A DNA stretch of 64,000 bases from Mangrovihabitans endophyticus (GCF_014646155.1 NZ_BMMX01000011.1:62001-126000), one strand, 5' to 3'. Positions 35,866 through 45,349 are shown, counted from the stretch's first letter. A program made the numbers and translations. Notes: a model not told the origin generated them from the letters alone.

Positions 35866-37055
35866 GGGTGCACCCCCGGGTGAAACTTCGGCACCCGCAT
35901 GCTCACCTTCGTCCCGGCGTCCGGTGCGGTCTCCACCACCAGGCCGAAATGGTCGCCGAACACCGAGCGCAACCTCTCGTCCACATTGGATAGGCCGACA
36001 TGCTGGCCGTCATCGGTCTCCGGACGATCCGGGGCGAACACGGCCGGATCCATCCCCACACCGTCGTCCTCGACCGTGATGTGGCACTCGGCGCCGGCAT
36101 CACGTGCTTCGATGCTCACCATACCGACGCCGGGCTTGCGCGACAGGCCGTGCCGGACCGCGTTCTCCACCAGCGGCTGCAGGCACAGGAAGGGCAGCCC
36201 GACCGGCAGCACCTCGGGCGCGATCTGCAGGCGCACCTGCAACCGGTCACCGAACCGGGCACGTTCGATGGTCAGATAGCGGTCGATCGACCGCAGCTCC
36301 TCGGCCAGCGTGGTGAACTCGCCGTGCGCCCGGAACGAGTAGCGGGTGAACTCGGCGAACTCCAGGATCAGCTCCCGGGCGCGCTCCGGATCCGTGCGGA
36401 CGAAGGACGCGATCGCGGTCAGCGCGTTGTAGATGAAATGCGGGCTGATCTGCGCCCGCAGGGCCCGCACCTCGGCGCGGGCCAGCCGCTCGCGGGAGGA
36501 CTCCAACTCGGCCAGCGCCAACTGGGCACCCGCCCATCGGGCCACCTCCAACGTCGCCTGCACCAGGCCCGGCGCCGGATGGTCGTCGATCGTCGCCGCC
36601 ATCGCCGCGCTCGCCTGCCCGTCCGGTTTCGCCAGCGGCGCCACCACCGCGCCGCGGACCGCGCAGTCCACCCGGTCACACGGCAGCTCGGCCGCCGTCA
36701 GCACGATGCAACGCCCGCTCTTGAGAGCGCGCCGGGCGGCCGCAGCGAGCTGATCGCCATGGTGGCTGCCGCGGCCGTCGAAGGCCAGGCACCGGTGGTC
36801 GTCGGCGATGCTCAGCCCGGTCGCGCCGACAAGCGTGCGCAGATGCCGGGCGGCCTTGCCAGCCGTGGCCGCGTCCAGCCCGCCACGCAGCGGCTCGGCC
36901 GCCAGCCCGGCGGTGTGCAGCACCTCGTACGTGGCTCGCTGCATCGCGGTGGCGATGCCCCGGCGCGAGCGCAGCCGCAGCACCGCGATCACCGCGCCGG
37001 ACAGCGCCGCAACCGCCAGTACCACCGCGCCGGCGGTCTGCACCCCACTGCTCAC
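35862..37055 (-). CDS. LytS-type sensor histidine kinase
   Basis: The 397-residue protein has one N-terminal membrane helix (about 8-28), a GAF-like middle section and a His_kinase domain with ISPHFIYNALTAIASF (phospho-acceptor His 206), followed by an ATPase domain with PLVENAVRHG and DDGVGM. This His-kinase form pairs with LytTR regulators, which is the next gene, overlapping by 4 nt. The 5-7-helix sensor of classical LytS is absent, so sensing may use the GAF region. Confidence 0.93.
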   Translation of the reverse strand: MSSGVQTAGAVVLAVAALSGAVIAVLRLRSRRGIATAMQRATYEVLHTAGLAAEPLRGGLDAATAGKAARHLRTLVGATGLSIADDHRCLAFDGRGSHHGDQLAAAARRALKSGRCIVLTAAELPCDRVDCAVRGAVVAPLAKPDGQASAAMAATIDDHPAPGLVQATLEVARWAGAQLALAELESSRERLARAEVRALRAQISPHFIYNALTAIASFVRTDPERARELILEFAEFTRYSFRAHGEFTTLAEELRSIDRYLTIERARFGDRLQVRLQIAPEVLPVGLPFLCLQPLVENAVRHGLSRKPGVGMVSIEARDAGAECHITVEDDGVGMDPAVFAPDRPETDDGQHVGLSNVDERLRSVFGDHFGLVVETAPDAGTKVSMRVPKFHPGVHP

Positions 37056-37108
37056 GCGCTGATCCTGGCCGCTTCGTCCGCGCCCGCCAAGACCGGAGGC
37101 GATACGCC

Positions 37109-38689
37109 CTAATACGCGCCCTTGCGCCGTAGCACGACTCCGATGGTGCGCCAGAGGATCGCCAGGTCGTACGTCAGGGACCAGTTGTCGACGTAGTAGA
37201 GGTCCAAGCGCACGGCCTCGTCCCAGGACAGGTCGGAGCGGCCGGAGACCTGCCACAGGCCGGTGATGCCCGGCCGCACCAACAGTCGCCTGCGGACGTC
37301 GCCCAGGTAGTCGCCGTCGTCGGCGGGCAGCGGGCGCGGGCCGACGAGCGACATCTCGCCCTTCAACACGTTGATGAGCTGCGGCAGCTCATCCAGGGAG
37401 GTGGCCCTCAGTTTCCCGCCGAAGGTGAAGATCCGAGGGTCCTGCTTCATCTTGAAGAGCATCCCGTCGGATTCGTTCAGCTCCTCCAGGGTGGCCTTGC
37501 GCTCCTCCGCGTCCACATACATGGTCCGGAACTTCCAGACCCGGAACGTCTTCCCCTCGTGACCGACCCGCGGCTGCCGGAAGAACACCGGACCGGGATC
37601 GGACATCCGGATCCCGATCGCCACGGCCAGCAGGACCGGGCTCAGCATCAGCAAGCCCAGGCCGGCGGCCATCCGGTCCATCAGGTTCTTCGCCAGCCAG
37701 CCGGGCCCGGACAGGGTGGGTTCCTCGACGTGCAGCAGAGGCAGGCCCTCGATCGGCCGGATGTGCACGCGTGGGCCGGCGATGTCGGTTAGCTGCGGCG
37801 CCACCACCAGGTCGACGCCGGTGCCTTCGAGCTGCCACGCCAGCCGGCGCAACTCGCCGGGCTCCGCGCTGGCCGAGCCACACACGGCGATGGTGTCCGC
37901 GGCCACCTCGCGGACCAGTTGCAGGACATCCCGGCCGGCGAAGACCGGGACCGGTGTCTCGATGCCACGGGCGGCCGCGTAGCCGTCGGTGATGTGGATG
38001 GCGACCGGGATCAGTCCGGCGGCCGGGCTGCGGGTGACCGCGGTGTAGACCTCCAGGGCCTCCGGCAACGTGCCGACCAGGATCATCCGGTGCGCCCCGT
38101 GGCCGGTGCGCTTCCGGGCGATGTGCAGCACCTGCCGGGCGAAATAGCGGCAGATCAGGATGAACAGCAAGCCGCTGAGCGAGACGACGGCCACCGTGCC
38201 ACGCGACAGCGAGGTCACCGTGGCGAACGCGAGCAGCGAGACGCCCGCCACCACGAAGACCGACGCGCGTACGACCCGTTTGAACTCCTCGCTGCCCAGC
38301 CCCAGATAGCGGCGGTCGTAGCTGCCGTTGGCCCATAGCGTGATCAGCCAGCCGAGCGGCAGCACGATGTAGGCGAAGAAGAAGAACAGCGACTCGCCGT
38401 GCAGGAAGAACAGCGACCGCTCGCGGAAGCCGGACTGCGCCTTCTCCAGGAAGGTCGCGCCGATCCAGCTCGCCAGCAGCGTGGAGCACAGGTCGAGGAA
38501 GATCAGGACCAACGTGTACGGCCGGTGCCACCGGGACAGACGACGGCGTTGCCGTGTCCATGCCGACCGGGGAACGCCATTGGTCGGGTGTGGGTCTTGC
38601 TGCCACTCGAAGCTGTCGTACGGCACCCGGCTGCGCTTGGTCCCCGGACGGTGGAGGCTGGTGGCCACCTCGCTGACGTCCTCCCGCAT
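37109..38689 (-). CDS. Polyprenyl-phosphate sugar-1-phosphate transferase (WbaP/CpsE-like)
   Basis: The 526-residue protein has four to five N-terminal helices, a CoA-binding-like nucleotide domain in the middle and a C-terminal bacterial sugar transferase domain with helix MDRMAAGLGLLMLSPVLLA, PRVGHEGKTFRVWKFRTM and TSLDELPQLINVLKGEMS..VGPRP. It transfers a sugar phosphate from a UDP-sugar to undecaprenyl phosphate, starting exopolysaccharide synthesis. ATG 38689 has GGGGG 6 nt upstream. A GT4 enzyme gene is 1 kb away, but no complete polysaccharide cluster is present. Confidence 0.93.
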   Translation of the reverse strand: MREDVSEVATSLHRPGTKRSRVPYDSFEWQQDPHPTNGVPRSAWTRQRRRLSRWHRPYTLVLIFLDLCSTLLASWIGATFLEKAQSGFRERSLFFLHGESLFFFFAYIVLPLGWLITLWANGSYDRRYLGLGSEEFKRVVRASVFVVAGVSLLAFATVTSLSRGTVAVVSLSGLLFILICRYFARQVLHIARKRTGHGAHRMILVGTLPEALEVYTAVTRSPAAGLIPVAIHITDGYAAARGIETPVPVFAGRDVLQLVREVAADTIAVCGSASAEPGELRRLAWQLEGTGVDLVVAPQLTDIAGPRVHIRPIEGLPLLHVEEPTLSGPGWLAKNLMDRMAAGLGLLMLSPVLLAVAIGIRMSDPGPVFFRQPRVGHEGKTFRVWKFRTMYVDAEERKATLEELNESDGMLFKMKQDPRIFTFGGKLRATSLDELPQLINVLKGEMSLVGPRPLPADDGDYLGDVRRRLLVRPGITGLWQVSGRSDLSWDEAVRLDLYYVDNWSLTYDLAILWRTIGVVLRRKGAY

Positions 38690-38866
38690 CACGAACCCCC
38701 GTGGACCATTACGCACCGCCACGGTCGGTGCGGGCCGACGTCGCCGCCGACCCTGCCCCCATCGCAGCGAAGCGTGGGACCGAGCCACTATACCGATGTA
38801 TCGCACGAGAAGAAGCGGACGTTGCACACGATCTCGCGCAAATACGCTGTGTGATCGGCCGGGTGG

Positions 38867-39727
38867 TCAGCGGATCAGCTTCGACAGTCGGCGATCGGCG
38901 AGCGGTTTGCCGCCGGTCTGACAGGTGGGACAGTACTGCAGGCTTTTGTCGGCAAACGCGACCTCGCGCACGGTATCGCCGCAGACCGGACAGGGCAGGC
39001 CGGTGCGCGCATGCACCCGCAGCCCGGCACGCTTCTCCCCCTTGAGCTCGGCGGCCCGCTGCCCCACCGAGCGTGCCACGGCATCCTGCTCCACCCGGCG
39101 CATGGCCTCGTACAGCGTGGTGATCTGCTCGTCGGTGAGCCGGCCGGTGAGGGTGAACGGCGACATCTTGGCGGTGTGCAGGATCTCATCGGAGTACGCG
39201 TTGCCGATCCCGGCCAGCACCTCCTGATCGGTCAGCACACCCTTCACCTGGCCGTTGCGGCTGCGCAGGCGCGTGGCGAACTCGTCGCGGTCCACGGCGA
39301 GCGCGTCCGGGCCGAGCCGCGACACGCCGGGCACCTCAGCCGGGTCGCGGACGAGGTAGGCGGCCAGCGACTTCTGGGTGCCCGCCTCGGTCAGGTCAAA
39401 CCCAGAACCGTCGTCCAGCCGCACCCGCACGGCGATCGGACCGCTGCCCGGCTTGAGCGGCGCCGCCGACTTGAACGCGTCGCGATAGTGCAGCCAGCCC
39501 GCGCGGGCAAGGTGCACGACCAGGTGCAGTTCGTCGCCGAAGCACACGTCGAGGTATTTGCCGTGCCGCCCGGCGCCGGTCAGCGGCAGGCCGGTGACCG
39601 CGGTCGGCGGCGGGTCGAACGTCTTCAAGGCGCTGAACGAGGACACCTCGAAGCGCTGGACGAGACGGCCGACCGCGCGCTCGCGCAGGTAGGCGGCGAG
39701 CGCCTCGACCTCGGGGAGTTCGGGCAC
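38867..39727 (-). CDS. Formamidopyrimidine-DNA glycosylase/Nei family protein
   Basis: The 286-residue protein starts, after the initiator, with PELPEVE: Pro as the Schiff-base nucleophile and Glu as the general acid. The helix-two-turn-helix (GIGNAYSDEILHTAKMSPF) and a C-terminal zinc finger CPVC..YCPTC are intact. It excises oxidised bases such as 8-oxoguanine or oxidised pyrimidines. GTG 39727 is chosen because Pro must be residue 2. Whether it prefers Fpg or Nei substrates is not decided. Confidence 0.94.
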   Translation of the reverse strand: MPELPEVEALAAYLRERAVGRLVQRFEVSSFSALKTFDPPPTAVTGLPLTGAGRHGKYLDVCFGDELHLVVHLARAGWLHYRDAFKSAAPLKPGSGPIAVRVRLDDGSGFDLTEAGTQKSLAAYLVRDPAEVPGVSRLGPDALAVDRDEFATRLRSRNGQVKGVLTDQEVLAGIGNAYSDEILHTAKMSPFTLTGRLTDEQITTLYEAMRRVEQDAVARSVGQRAAELKGEKRAGLRVHARTGLPCPVCGDTVREVAFADKSLQYCPTCQTGGKPLADRRLSKLIR

Positions 39728-39792
39728 GACGTCAACGGTAGCCCCTCCGGGCACTCGCGCGGCGATTCGCGTACGGCCTAGGCTCACCCGGT

Positions 39793-40968
39793 GTGAAGGT
39801 CGTGATCGCGCACAATCGTTACCGGGAAGCCATCCCGTCCGGCGAGAACGTCATCGTGGACACCGAGATCGCGCAACTGCGCGAGGCCGGCGTCGAAGTG
39901 CTGCCGTTCATGCGCAGCTCGGACTCGATCGGCGAGCTGCCCGCCGCGCAGAAGGCCCTGTTGCCGCTGGCTCCGGTGTACGGCCGCGCCGCCCAGCAGG
40001 ACCTGTCCCGGCTGCTCGCGAAGCACCGGCCGGACGTCCTGCACCTGCACAACCCGTACCCGCTGTTGTCGCCCTGGGTGATCCGGACCGCGCACGCACA
40101 CGGTGTGCCCGTGGTGCAGACCGTGCACAACTTCCGTCAGGTCTGCGCGTCCGGCCTGTACTTCCGGGACGGGCACAACTGCTTCGAGTGCCGGGGCAAG
40201 GCGATCGGCTGGCCGGCGGTGGCGCACCGCTGCTACCGGGGTTCCGCGGCGCAGAGCGCCCTGATGGCCACCACGCTCGCGGTGCACCGGCCGACCTGGC
40301 GATCGGTGGACCGGTTCGTCGCGCTGACCGACCGCATCGCGGAGCACCTGTGCGACTACGGCATCCCGGCGGATCGGATCGTGGTCAAGCCCAACGGCCT
40401 GCCCGACCCGGGAGAGCCGGCACCGCTCGGCGACGGTTTCCTGTACGCCGCACGACTCTCCCCCGAGAAGGGCCTCGGACTGTTGCTGGAGGCGTGGCGG
40501 GCGCATCCCGAGGGCTCGCTCGGGCAACTGCGCATCGCCGGTGACGGCGAGTTGCGGCCGCTGGCCGAGCAGGCGGCCGCCGAGCGGGCCGACGTCACGT
40601 ACCTCGGCGTGCTGGACCGCGCCGCAATGGCCGCCGCCCGCCGCGCCTGCGCCGTGATGATCGCCGTGCCGACCTGGAGTGATGTGCTCCCCACGGTGGT
40701 CCTGGAGGCGATGTCCGAGGGCCGCCCGACGCTCGGCACCGCGGTCGGCGGCATCCCGTACCTGCTGGGCGACGAGGCCGGCTGGCCGGTCGCACCGGAA
40801 CCGGCCGCGCTGGCCGAGGCGTTGCCGAAGGCCCGGGACCAGGCCGCCGCGACGGCCCCCCGGGCGCGCCGGCGATATGTCCGACTGTTCCATCCGGATG
40901 TCCTGGTCAAGCGCCTTATCCAGCTCTACATCTCGCTCTCAGGTAATTCACATCACCTGGCCAGGTAG
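39793..40968 (+). CDS. GT4 family glycosyltransferase
   Basis: The 391-residue GT-B protein has an N-terminal domain with HNRYREAIPSGENVIVD and a cysteine-bearing loop CASGLYFRDGHNCFECRGK, which is common in this subgroup. The C-terminal domain has FLYAARLSPEKGLGLLLEAW and PTWSDVLPTVVLEAMSEGRP with the E-x7-E retaining motif. It probably adds a sugar to a polyprenyl-linked saccharide. It diverges from the glycosylase gene and is followed by the arylsulfotransferase gene. Confidence 0.92.
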   Translation: MKVVIAHNRYREAIPSGENVIVDTEIAQLREAGVEVLPFMRSSDSIGELPAAQKALLPLAPVYGRAAQQDLSRLLAKHRPDVLHLHNPYPLLSPWVIRTAHAHGVPVVQTVHNFRQVCASGLYFRDGHNCFECRGKAIGWPAVAHRCYRGSAAQSALMATTLAVHRPTWRSVDRFVALTDRIAEHLCDYGIPADRIVVKPNGLPDPGEPAPLGDGFLYAARLSPEKGLGLLLEAWRAHPEGSLGQLRIAGDGELRPLAEQAAAERADVTYLGVLDRAAMAAARRACAVMIAVPTWSDVLPTVVLEAMSEGRPTLGTAVGGIPYLLGDEAGWPVAPEPAALAEALPKARDQAAATAPRARRRYVRLFHPDVLVKRLIQLYISLSGNSHHLAR

Positions 40969-40999
40969 ATCTTGATCGAAATGGGGGATGCTGTGCCGC

Positions 41000-42538
41000 G
41001 TGACAGAATCCCCTACAGCTCCTAAGACGTCCCGCCGTAACGTCCTGCTCGGCGTCGGAGGCGCCGCGATCTGCACCCTGGCGGGGGGCGGCGCGGGTTA
41101 TGCCATCGCCAACACCGACGGCCGCTCGTCCACCGATGCGGACGACGCCGCGAAGTCCGATGCGCCCCAATACCGTTCCCGCCCCGACCTGCGCGCGATG
41201 GCTGACGTCACCATCACCACTCCCGCCAACGGCACGACGCCCGGCGGCATCCTCCTCACCCCGTTCGCCGGTGGCTGGTTGTCCGGCCCGCTCATGGTCG
41301 ACGAGCAGGGCTCGCCCATCTGGTTCAAGAAGGTGCCCGACCCGGCCACCGTCGCCATCGACTTCAAGGCCCAGCGCTACCGCAACAAGCAGGTGCTGTG
41401 CTGGTGGGAAGGGACCATCGGCGGAACCGGTGGTCAGGGCGTCGGCCAGGGCGAGTTCGTGATCGCCGACAACCACTACCACGAGATCACCCGGATCCGG
41501 GCGGCCGGCAGCGAGCAGGCCGACCAGCACGACTTCATCATCACCCCGAACGACACCGCGGTCTTCTGGGTCTATGACCCGATCCCGTACGACCTCAGCC
41601 CGTACGGCGGACCCGCCGACGGGGTGCTGCACGACGGCGTGATCCAGGAGATCGACATCGCCACCGGGCAGAAGGTGTTCGAGTGGCGGGCGCACGAGCA
41701 CATCGGGCTGGACGAGTCGCACGCGCCGCTGCCCAAGGGCGACAACGCACACCTGCCCTGGGACTTCTTCCACGCCAACTCGGTGGGTCTCGCCGCGGAC
41801 GGCAACCTGATCGTGTCCGCGCGACACACCTGGGGCTGCTACAAGATCGACCGCAAGTCCGGGGAGGTCATCTGGCGCCTCGGCGGCAAGAAGTCCGACT
41901 TCACCATCGACCCGAAGGCCGCCTTCTTCTGGCAGCATGACTTCCGGCAGCGCCGCGACGGCACGTACAGCGTCTTCGACAACGGCGCCGGCATCGAGAA
42001 GAACCGCGACTACTCGCGCGGGCTGGTGATGCAGCTCGACGAGTCGGCCCGGACCGCGAAGTTCGTCACCGAGTTCGTGCACGACGAGAAGCTGTCCGCG
42101 CCGACGCAGGGCTGCTGCCGGGAGCTCGCCGACGGCGGCACCTTCATGGGCTGGGGCCAGATGCCCTGGTTCACCGAGTACGCCCCGGACGGCACCGTGC
42201 GGCTGGACGGCCACCTGCCGCTGAACAGCCAGTCCTACCGCGCCTACAAGGTGGACTGGTCGGCCGAGCCGCTCGACCAGCCGGCCCTCGGCCTGCACAC
42301 CGAGGGCGGCAACGTGATCGTCAGCGTGAGCTGGAACGGTGCCACCAAGGTCGCCAAGTGGCGTGCCCGCGCGGGCGGCCAGCCGGGTGAGGCGCTGTCC
42401 CCGGCGGTCGAGGCGGACCGCACCGGCTTCGAGACGACCATGAAGATCGACGGCATGGTGGAGTACGTGGTGGTCGATGCCCTGGACCGCTCCGGCAAGG
42501 TGATCGGCACGTCGGCGTCCATCCCGGCGCGCGTCTGA
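41000..42538 (+). CDS. Arylsulfotransferase (ASST) family protein, Tat-exported
   Basis: The 512-residue protein has a Tat signal, TSRRNVLLGVGGAAICTL, near the start and a six-bladed-propeller-type repeat pattern with QADQHDFIITPNDTAVFW, WDFFHANSVGLAADGNLIVSARH and FWQHDFRQRRDGTYSVFDN. The conserved His and Arg residues in these strands form the active site of arylsulfate sulfotransferases, which move sulfate between phenols outside the cell. GTG 41000 is preferred; ATG 40988 sits directly against its GGGGG and would lack spacing. Confidence 0.87.
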   Translation: MTESPTAPKTSRRNVLLGVGGAAICTLAGGGAGYAIANTDGRSSTDADDAAKSDAPQYRSRPDLRAMADVTITTPANGTTPGGILLTPFAGGWLSGPLMVDEQGSPIWFKKVPDPATVAIDFKAQRYRNKQVLCWWEGTIGGTGGQGVGQGEFVIADNHYHEITRIRAAGSEQADQHDFIITPNDTAVFWVYDPIPYDLSPYGGPADGVLHDGVIQEIDIATGQKVFEWRAHEHIGLDESHAPLPKGDNAHLPWDFFHANSVGLAADGNLIVSARHTWGCYKIDRKSGEVIWRLGGKKSDFTIDPKAAFFWQHDFRQRRDGTYSVFDNGAGIEKNRDYSRGLVMQLDESARTAKFVTEFVHDEKLSAPTQGCCRELADGGTFMGWGQMPWFTEYAPDGTVRLDGHLPLNSQSYRAYKVDWSAEPLDQPALGLHTEGGNVIVSVSWNGATKVAKWRARAGGQPGEALSPAVEADRTGFETTMKIDGMVEYVVVDALDRSGKVIGTSASIPARV

Positions 42539-42545
42539 CAGACCC

Positions 42546-42585
42546 GCACCCGACCGGCCGCCCGTAACAGCGGCCGGTCGGGTGC
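42546..42585 (+). terminator. Strong hairpin terminator of the arylsulfotransferase gene
   Basis: Sixteen bases (42546-42561, GCACCCGACCGGCCGC) pair perfectly with 42570-42585 around an 8-nt loop. The stem begins 7 bp after the stop codon. No U-tract follows. Confidence 0.75.
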
Positions 42586-42717
42586 ACAACCACGCCAGGC
42601 GGTAGACACCCCCGCCCCGCCCCGTCGTCACGCCCCGTCCCGTCCCGCCCCGTAGCGCCGCGCCGCCCCCGTCCCGCCGCGTCTCGCCGCGCCCCGTCCC
42701 GCCGTGCCGCCCCCGCC

Positions 42718-42880
42718 GATCTTGAGGTTTAGGTGCCCGACTTGGGGCTCCATACCCGACTTGCCGGACCCGGAAGTCCAAGATCGACGCCGCGGGCGCC
42801 GTCATGCGCGCCGATCTTGGACTTCCCGGTCGGACAAGTCGGGTATGGGGTTCGAAGCCGGGCACCAAAACCTCAAGATC
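42718..42880. repeat. Long palindromic intergenic element, locus A
   Basis: Two 68-bp arms (42718-42785 and 42813-42880) are inverted copies with 59 matching positions by direct alignment, separated by 27 bp. The outer ends read GATCTTGAGG/CCTCAAGATC and the inner ends GATCTTGGACTT/AAGTCCAAGATC, so each arm is itself bounded by GATCTT/AAGATC. The element could form a cruciform. It lies in a 711-bp gap (42539-43249) that holds no gene and is flanked by C-rich DNA on the left (42612-42717) and by repeats on the right. Confidence 0.9.
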
Positions 42881-42920
42881 GACGTGACGTGACGTGACGT
42901 GACGTGACGTGACGTGACGG
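42881..42920. repeat. Pentanucleotide tandem repeat (GACGT) x8
   Basis: Seven perfect GACGT units and an eighth GACGG follow immediately on the palindromic element. A unit of 5 bp is prone to slippage and copy-number change. Confidence 0.95.
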
Positions 42921-43249
42921 GGTCGCGGCGCGACGGCGGGACGCGGCGGGACGGGGCGGGACGGGGCGCGACACGAGGGGGCGGGAGGGGGCTCTGTGGA
43001 AGGCGGCTCCGTGGGTCGGCGCACCACCGCATACCGCCAGGGGCATCGGGGTCTCCTGACCGTGCCATCGTCCCGTGAGGACCGCGCCCGGCCTCTCCAC
43101 CGCTCCGCCCGGCCGCCGCGATAGGTCAGCGGCACCTGGCACGCGCCGATCGACGACGAGGGGGCGGCGCCCCGTTCTTGATCTCATGAGGATGCACGTA
43201 CGGGGGACGAACACAGCGCTCGGCAACAAAGAGCATTTATCGTCCGCAT
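42921..43249. other. G-rich array and ODC upstream region, no gene seen
   Basis: The left part (to about 42992) is G-rich; GGG-AC-GGGG-C-GGG-AC-GGGG at 42948-42966 is a four-run G-quadruplex motif on the + strand and is partly complementary to the C-rich tract left of the palindrome, extending the dyad. The rest (42993-43249) shows no coding frame with actinomycete codon bias. It must contain the decarboxylase promoter. Confidence 0.6.
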
Positions 43250-44404
43250 ATGGAACTACGTCGTTGCCTGGCGGTCCTTCGTAGGGCGTTCGGCGTGGCC
43301 CGGCGCTGGGGCCCGTACGGGCGTCCCGGTGCCGTGACGACCCCACGCCTGGTGATGGACCTGGTCACAGTGGAGCATGCGTACGCGACCTTCCGTTCCG
43401 CGCTGCCGGAGGCGCGGGTGCACTATGCCATGAAATGCAACCCTCATCCGGATATCCTGCGGCGACTCCGTCGGGCCGGATGCTCGTTCGAGATCGCCTC
43501 GGCGGCGGAACTGGCGGCGTTGCACGCGGTCGGCGTGCGCGGGCGGGACGTGCTGTTCAGCAATCCGGTGAAGGCGGATCTGCACATTCAGGCGGCGCAC
43601 GCGGCGGGTGTGTGGCGGTTCGCCGCCGATTCGCCGGAGGAGGTGGAGAAGCTGGCCCGGCATGCGCCGGGTGCGGCGGTGTACGCCCGGCTGCGCACCG
43701 GCGGCGGCGGGGAAGTGGGCAGCGAGGGCAAGTTCGGGGTGACCGCGCAGGTGGCGGCGGGTCTGCTGCGCCTGGCGCGGGAGCGCGGCCTGCGCCCGTA
43801 CGGGCTGACGTTTCATGTGGGATCGCAGATGACCGAGCCGCAGGCATGGACGCCGGCGATCGCGGAGTGCGCGGCGGCGATGCGCGAGCTGGAGCGGGAC
43901 GGGATCACCCTGACCATGGTGGACGTGGGTGGCGGGTTCCCGGCGCGCTACGACGTCGATGTGCCTGATTTGTCGGAGTACGGCAAGGTGATCCGGTCTG
44001 CGGTGGAGTCCCTGCCGTACCGGGTGGAGCTGGTGGTGGAGCCGGGCCGGGCGCTGGTCGCGGAGGCGGGCACGATGATGGCGACGGTGATCGGCTTGGC
44101 CGAGCGGGACGGTGCCCGATGGGCGCACCTGGACGTGGGCGCGTTCAACGGCCTGATGGAGGCGTTGGAGAGCGGCAATCAGTTGCGCTTCCCGGTGACC
44201 GATCCGCGCCCGAGCGGCCCGCGGCGGCGCTACCACCTGACCGGGCCGAGCTGCGACAGCCAGGACACCATCCTGTACGACGTGGAGCTGTCCGCGGACC
44301 TGGGCGTGGGCGACGCGGTTCTGATCCACGTCGCGGGCGCGTACACCAGCGCGTACGCGTCGACGTTCAACGGGTTTCCGGTCCCGGCCGTGCGGTGCCG
44401 GTGA
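43250..44404 (+). CDS. Type III PLP-dependent ornithine/lysine-type decarboxylase
   Basis: The 384-residue alanine-racemase-fold protein has the PLP lysine (K62 in YAMKCNPHPDIL), His 189 in TFHVGSQ, the phosphate-binding EPGR (264-267), the Gly-rich VDVGGGFP and the catalytic Cys 335 in GPSCDSQDT. This set fits ornithine/lysine/arginine-type decarboxylases rather than diaminopimelate decarboxylase. It would form putrescine or cadaverine. ATG 43250 has no clear Shine-Dalgarno site, and GTG 43334 is a possible alternative that removes a basic leader. Confidence 0.9.
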   Translation: MELRRCLAVLRRAFGVARRWGPYGRPGAVTTPRLVMDLVTVEHAYATFRSALPEARVHYAMKCNPHPDILRRLRRAGCSFEIASAAELAALHAVGVRGRDVLFSNPVKADLHIQAAHAAGVWRFAADSPEEVEKLARHAPGAAVYARLRTGGGGEVGSEGKFGVTAQVAAGLLRLARERGLRPYGLTFHVGSQMTEPQAWTPAIAECAAAMRELERDGITLTMVDVGGGFPARYDVDVPDLSEYGKVIRSAVESLPYRVELVVEPGRALVAEAGTMMATVIGLAERDGARWAHLDVGAFNGLMEALESGNQLRFPVTDPRPSGPRRRYHLTGPSCDSQDTILYDVELSADLGVGDAVLIHVAGAYTSAYASTFNGFPVPAVRCR

Positions 44405-44428
44405 CCTCTCCCGGTCAACCGGACGAGG

Positions 44429-45340
44429 TCAGCCGAGCAGGGCGAACGTGCGCCAGACGGCGAGCACCAGCAGCGCGGCGACGATCACGGCGAGACCGAC
44501 GCCTTGCACGACGTTGCGGTTCTTGGTCGGCGCGTACGCGAGAACGGCGGCGGCGACCCCGCCGACGGCCAGGCCGCCGAGGTGTCCGGCGACCGAGATG
44601 TTGGCGACCGCGAACGTGAAGATCACGTTGATCACGATGATCGGCAGGATCGGTGCGACGCTCAGATTCAGCCGCCGCAGGATCACGAAGATGGCCGCCA
44701 TCAGACCGAAGACGGCGGTCGACGCGCCGGCGGTGGGCACGTTGGGCGGAGAGAACAGGTAGGCCGCGACATTGCCGCCGAGGCCGGCGATCAGGTAAAG
44801 CCCGGCGAAGCGCAGCCGGCCCAGGACACGTTCCATGTCCCGGCCGAGGATCCACAGCGCGTACATGTTCATCAGCAGGTGCAGCGCGCCGTAGTGCAGG
44901 AACATGGCGGTGATCAGCCGGTACCACTCGCCGGCGGCGACGCCGTGCAGGGCCGTGTCGCCGGGACCGTAGGACGCGTACCCGATGACCGATCCCCAGT
45001 CGGTGAGCGGCGTGGTGCCGCCGAGCAGGCCGCCCCAGCCGCCACCGGCCACCGCGCCGAGCCCGCCGGTCGCCACCGAAATGATCATGACGGCGACGTT
45101 GATGCCGATCAGGGTCCGGGTGACGGTGCCGGTGCCGCCCGCGACGCGGCCGCCGAAGGCGGTGCGGGCCTGTCGCTGCGTGCGGCGCCCCTCATTCACG
45201 CATTCGGGGCACTGGTGACCGACCGATGCCGCGTTCATGCAATCGGGGCATATCGGCCGGTCACAGCGCGTACAGCGGACGTACGTCTCCCGTGACGGGT
45301 GGCGGTAACAGACCGGAACCGTCTGGGGGACGTCACTCAT
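44429..45340 (-). CDS. Rhomboid family intramembrane serine protease with B-box zinc finger
   Basis: The 303-residue protein has an N-terminal B-box-like zinc finger (C11..H14, C23, C26, C31, C34, H42, C44, C47 pattern) and six to seven membrane helices. FLHYGALHLLMNMYALWILG is the rhomboid HxxxN region, GASTAVFG holds the likely catalytic Ser, and AGHLGGLAVG holds the catalytic His. The usual Gly after the serine (GxSG) is Thr here. It would cut membrane proteins within the bilayer; the substrate is unknown. Confidence 0.9.
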   Translation of the reverse strand: MSDVPQTVPVCYRHPSRETYVRCTRCDRPICPDCMNAASVGHQCPECVNEGRRTQRQARTAFGGRVAGGTGTVTRTLIGINVAVMIISVATGGLGAVAGGGWGGLLGGTTPLTDWGSVIGYASYGPGDTALHGVAAGEWYRLITAMFLHYGALHLLMNMYALWILGRDMERVLGRLRFAGLYLIAGLGGNVAAYLFSPPNVPTAGASTAVFGLMAAIFVILRRLNLSVAPILPIIVINVIFTFAVANISVAGHLGGLAVGGVAAAVLAYAPTKNRNVVQGVGLAVIVAALLVLAVWRTFALLG

Positions 45341-45349
45341 GGCACAACG

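Noticed and set aside
40131..40250. Cysteine cluster in the GT4 glycosyltransferase as a novel metal site
   Set aside because: A similar C-x(n)-C-x2-C loop is common in this GT4 subgroup, so it is not unusual.
42881..42920. GACGT repeats considered as a CRISPR-like array
   Set aside because: Unit is 5 bp with no spacers; no cas genes.
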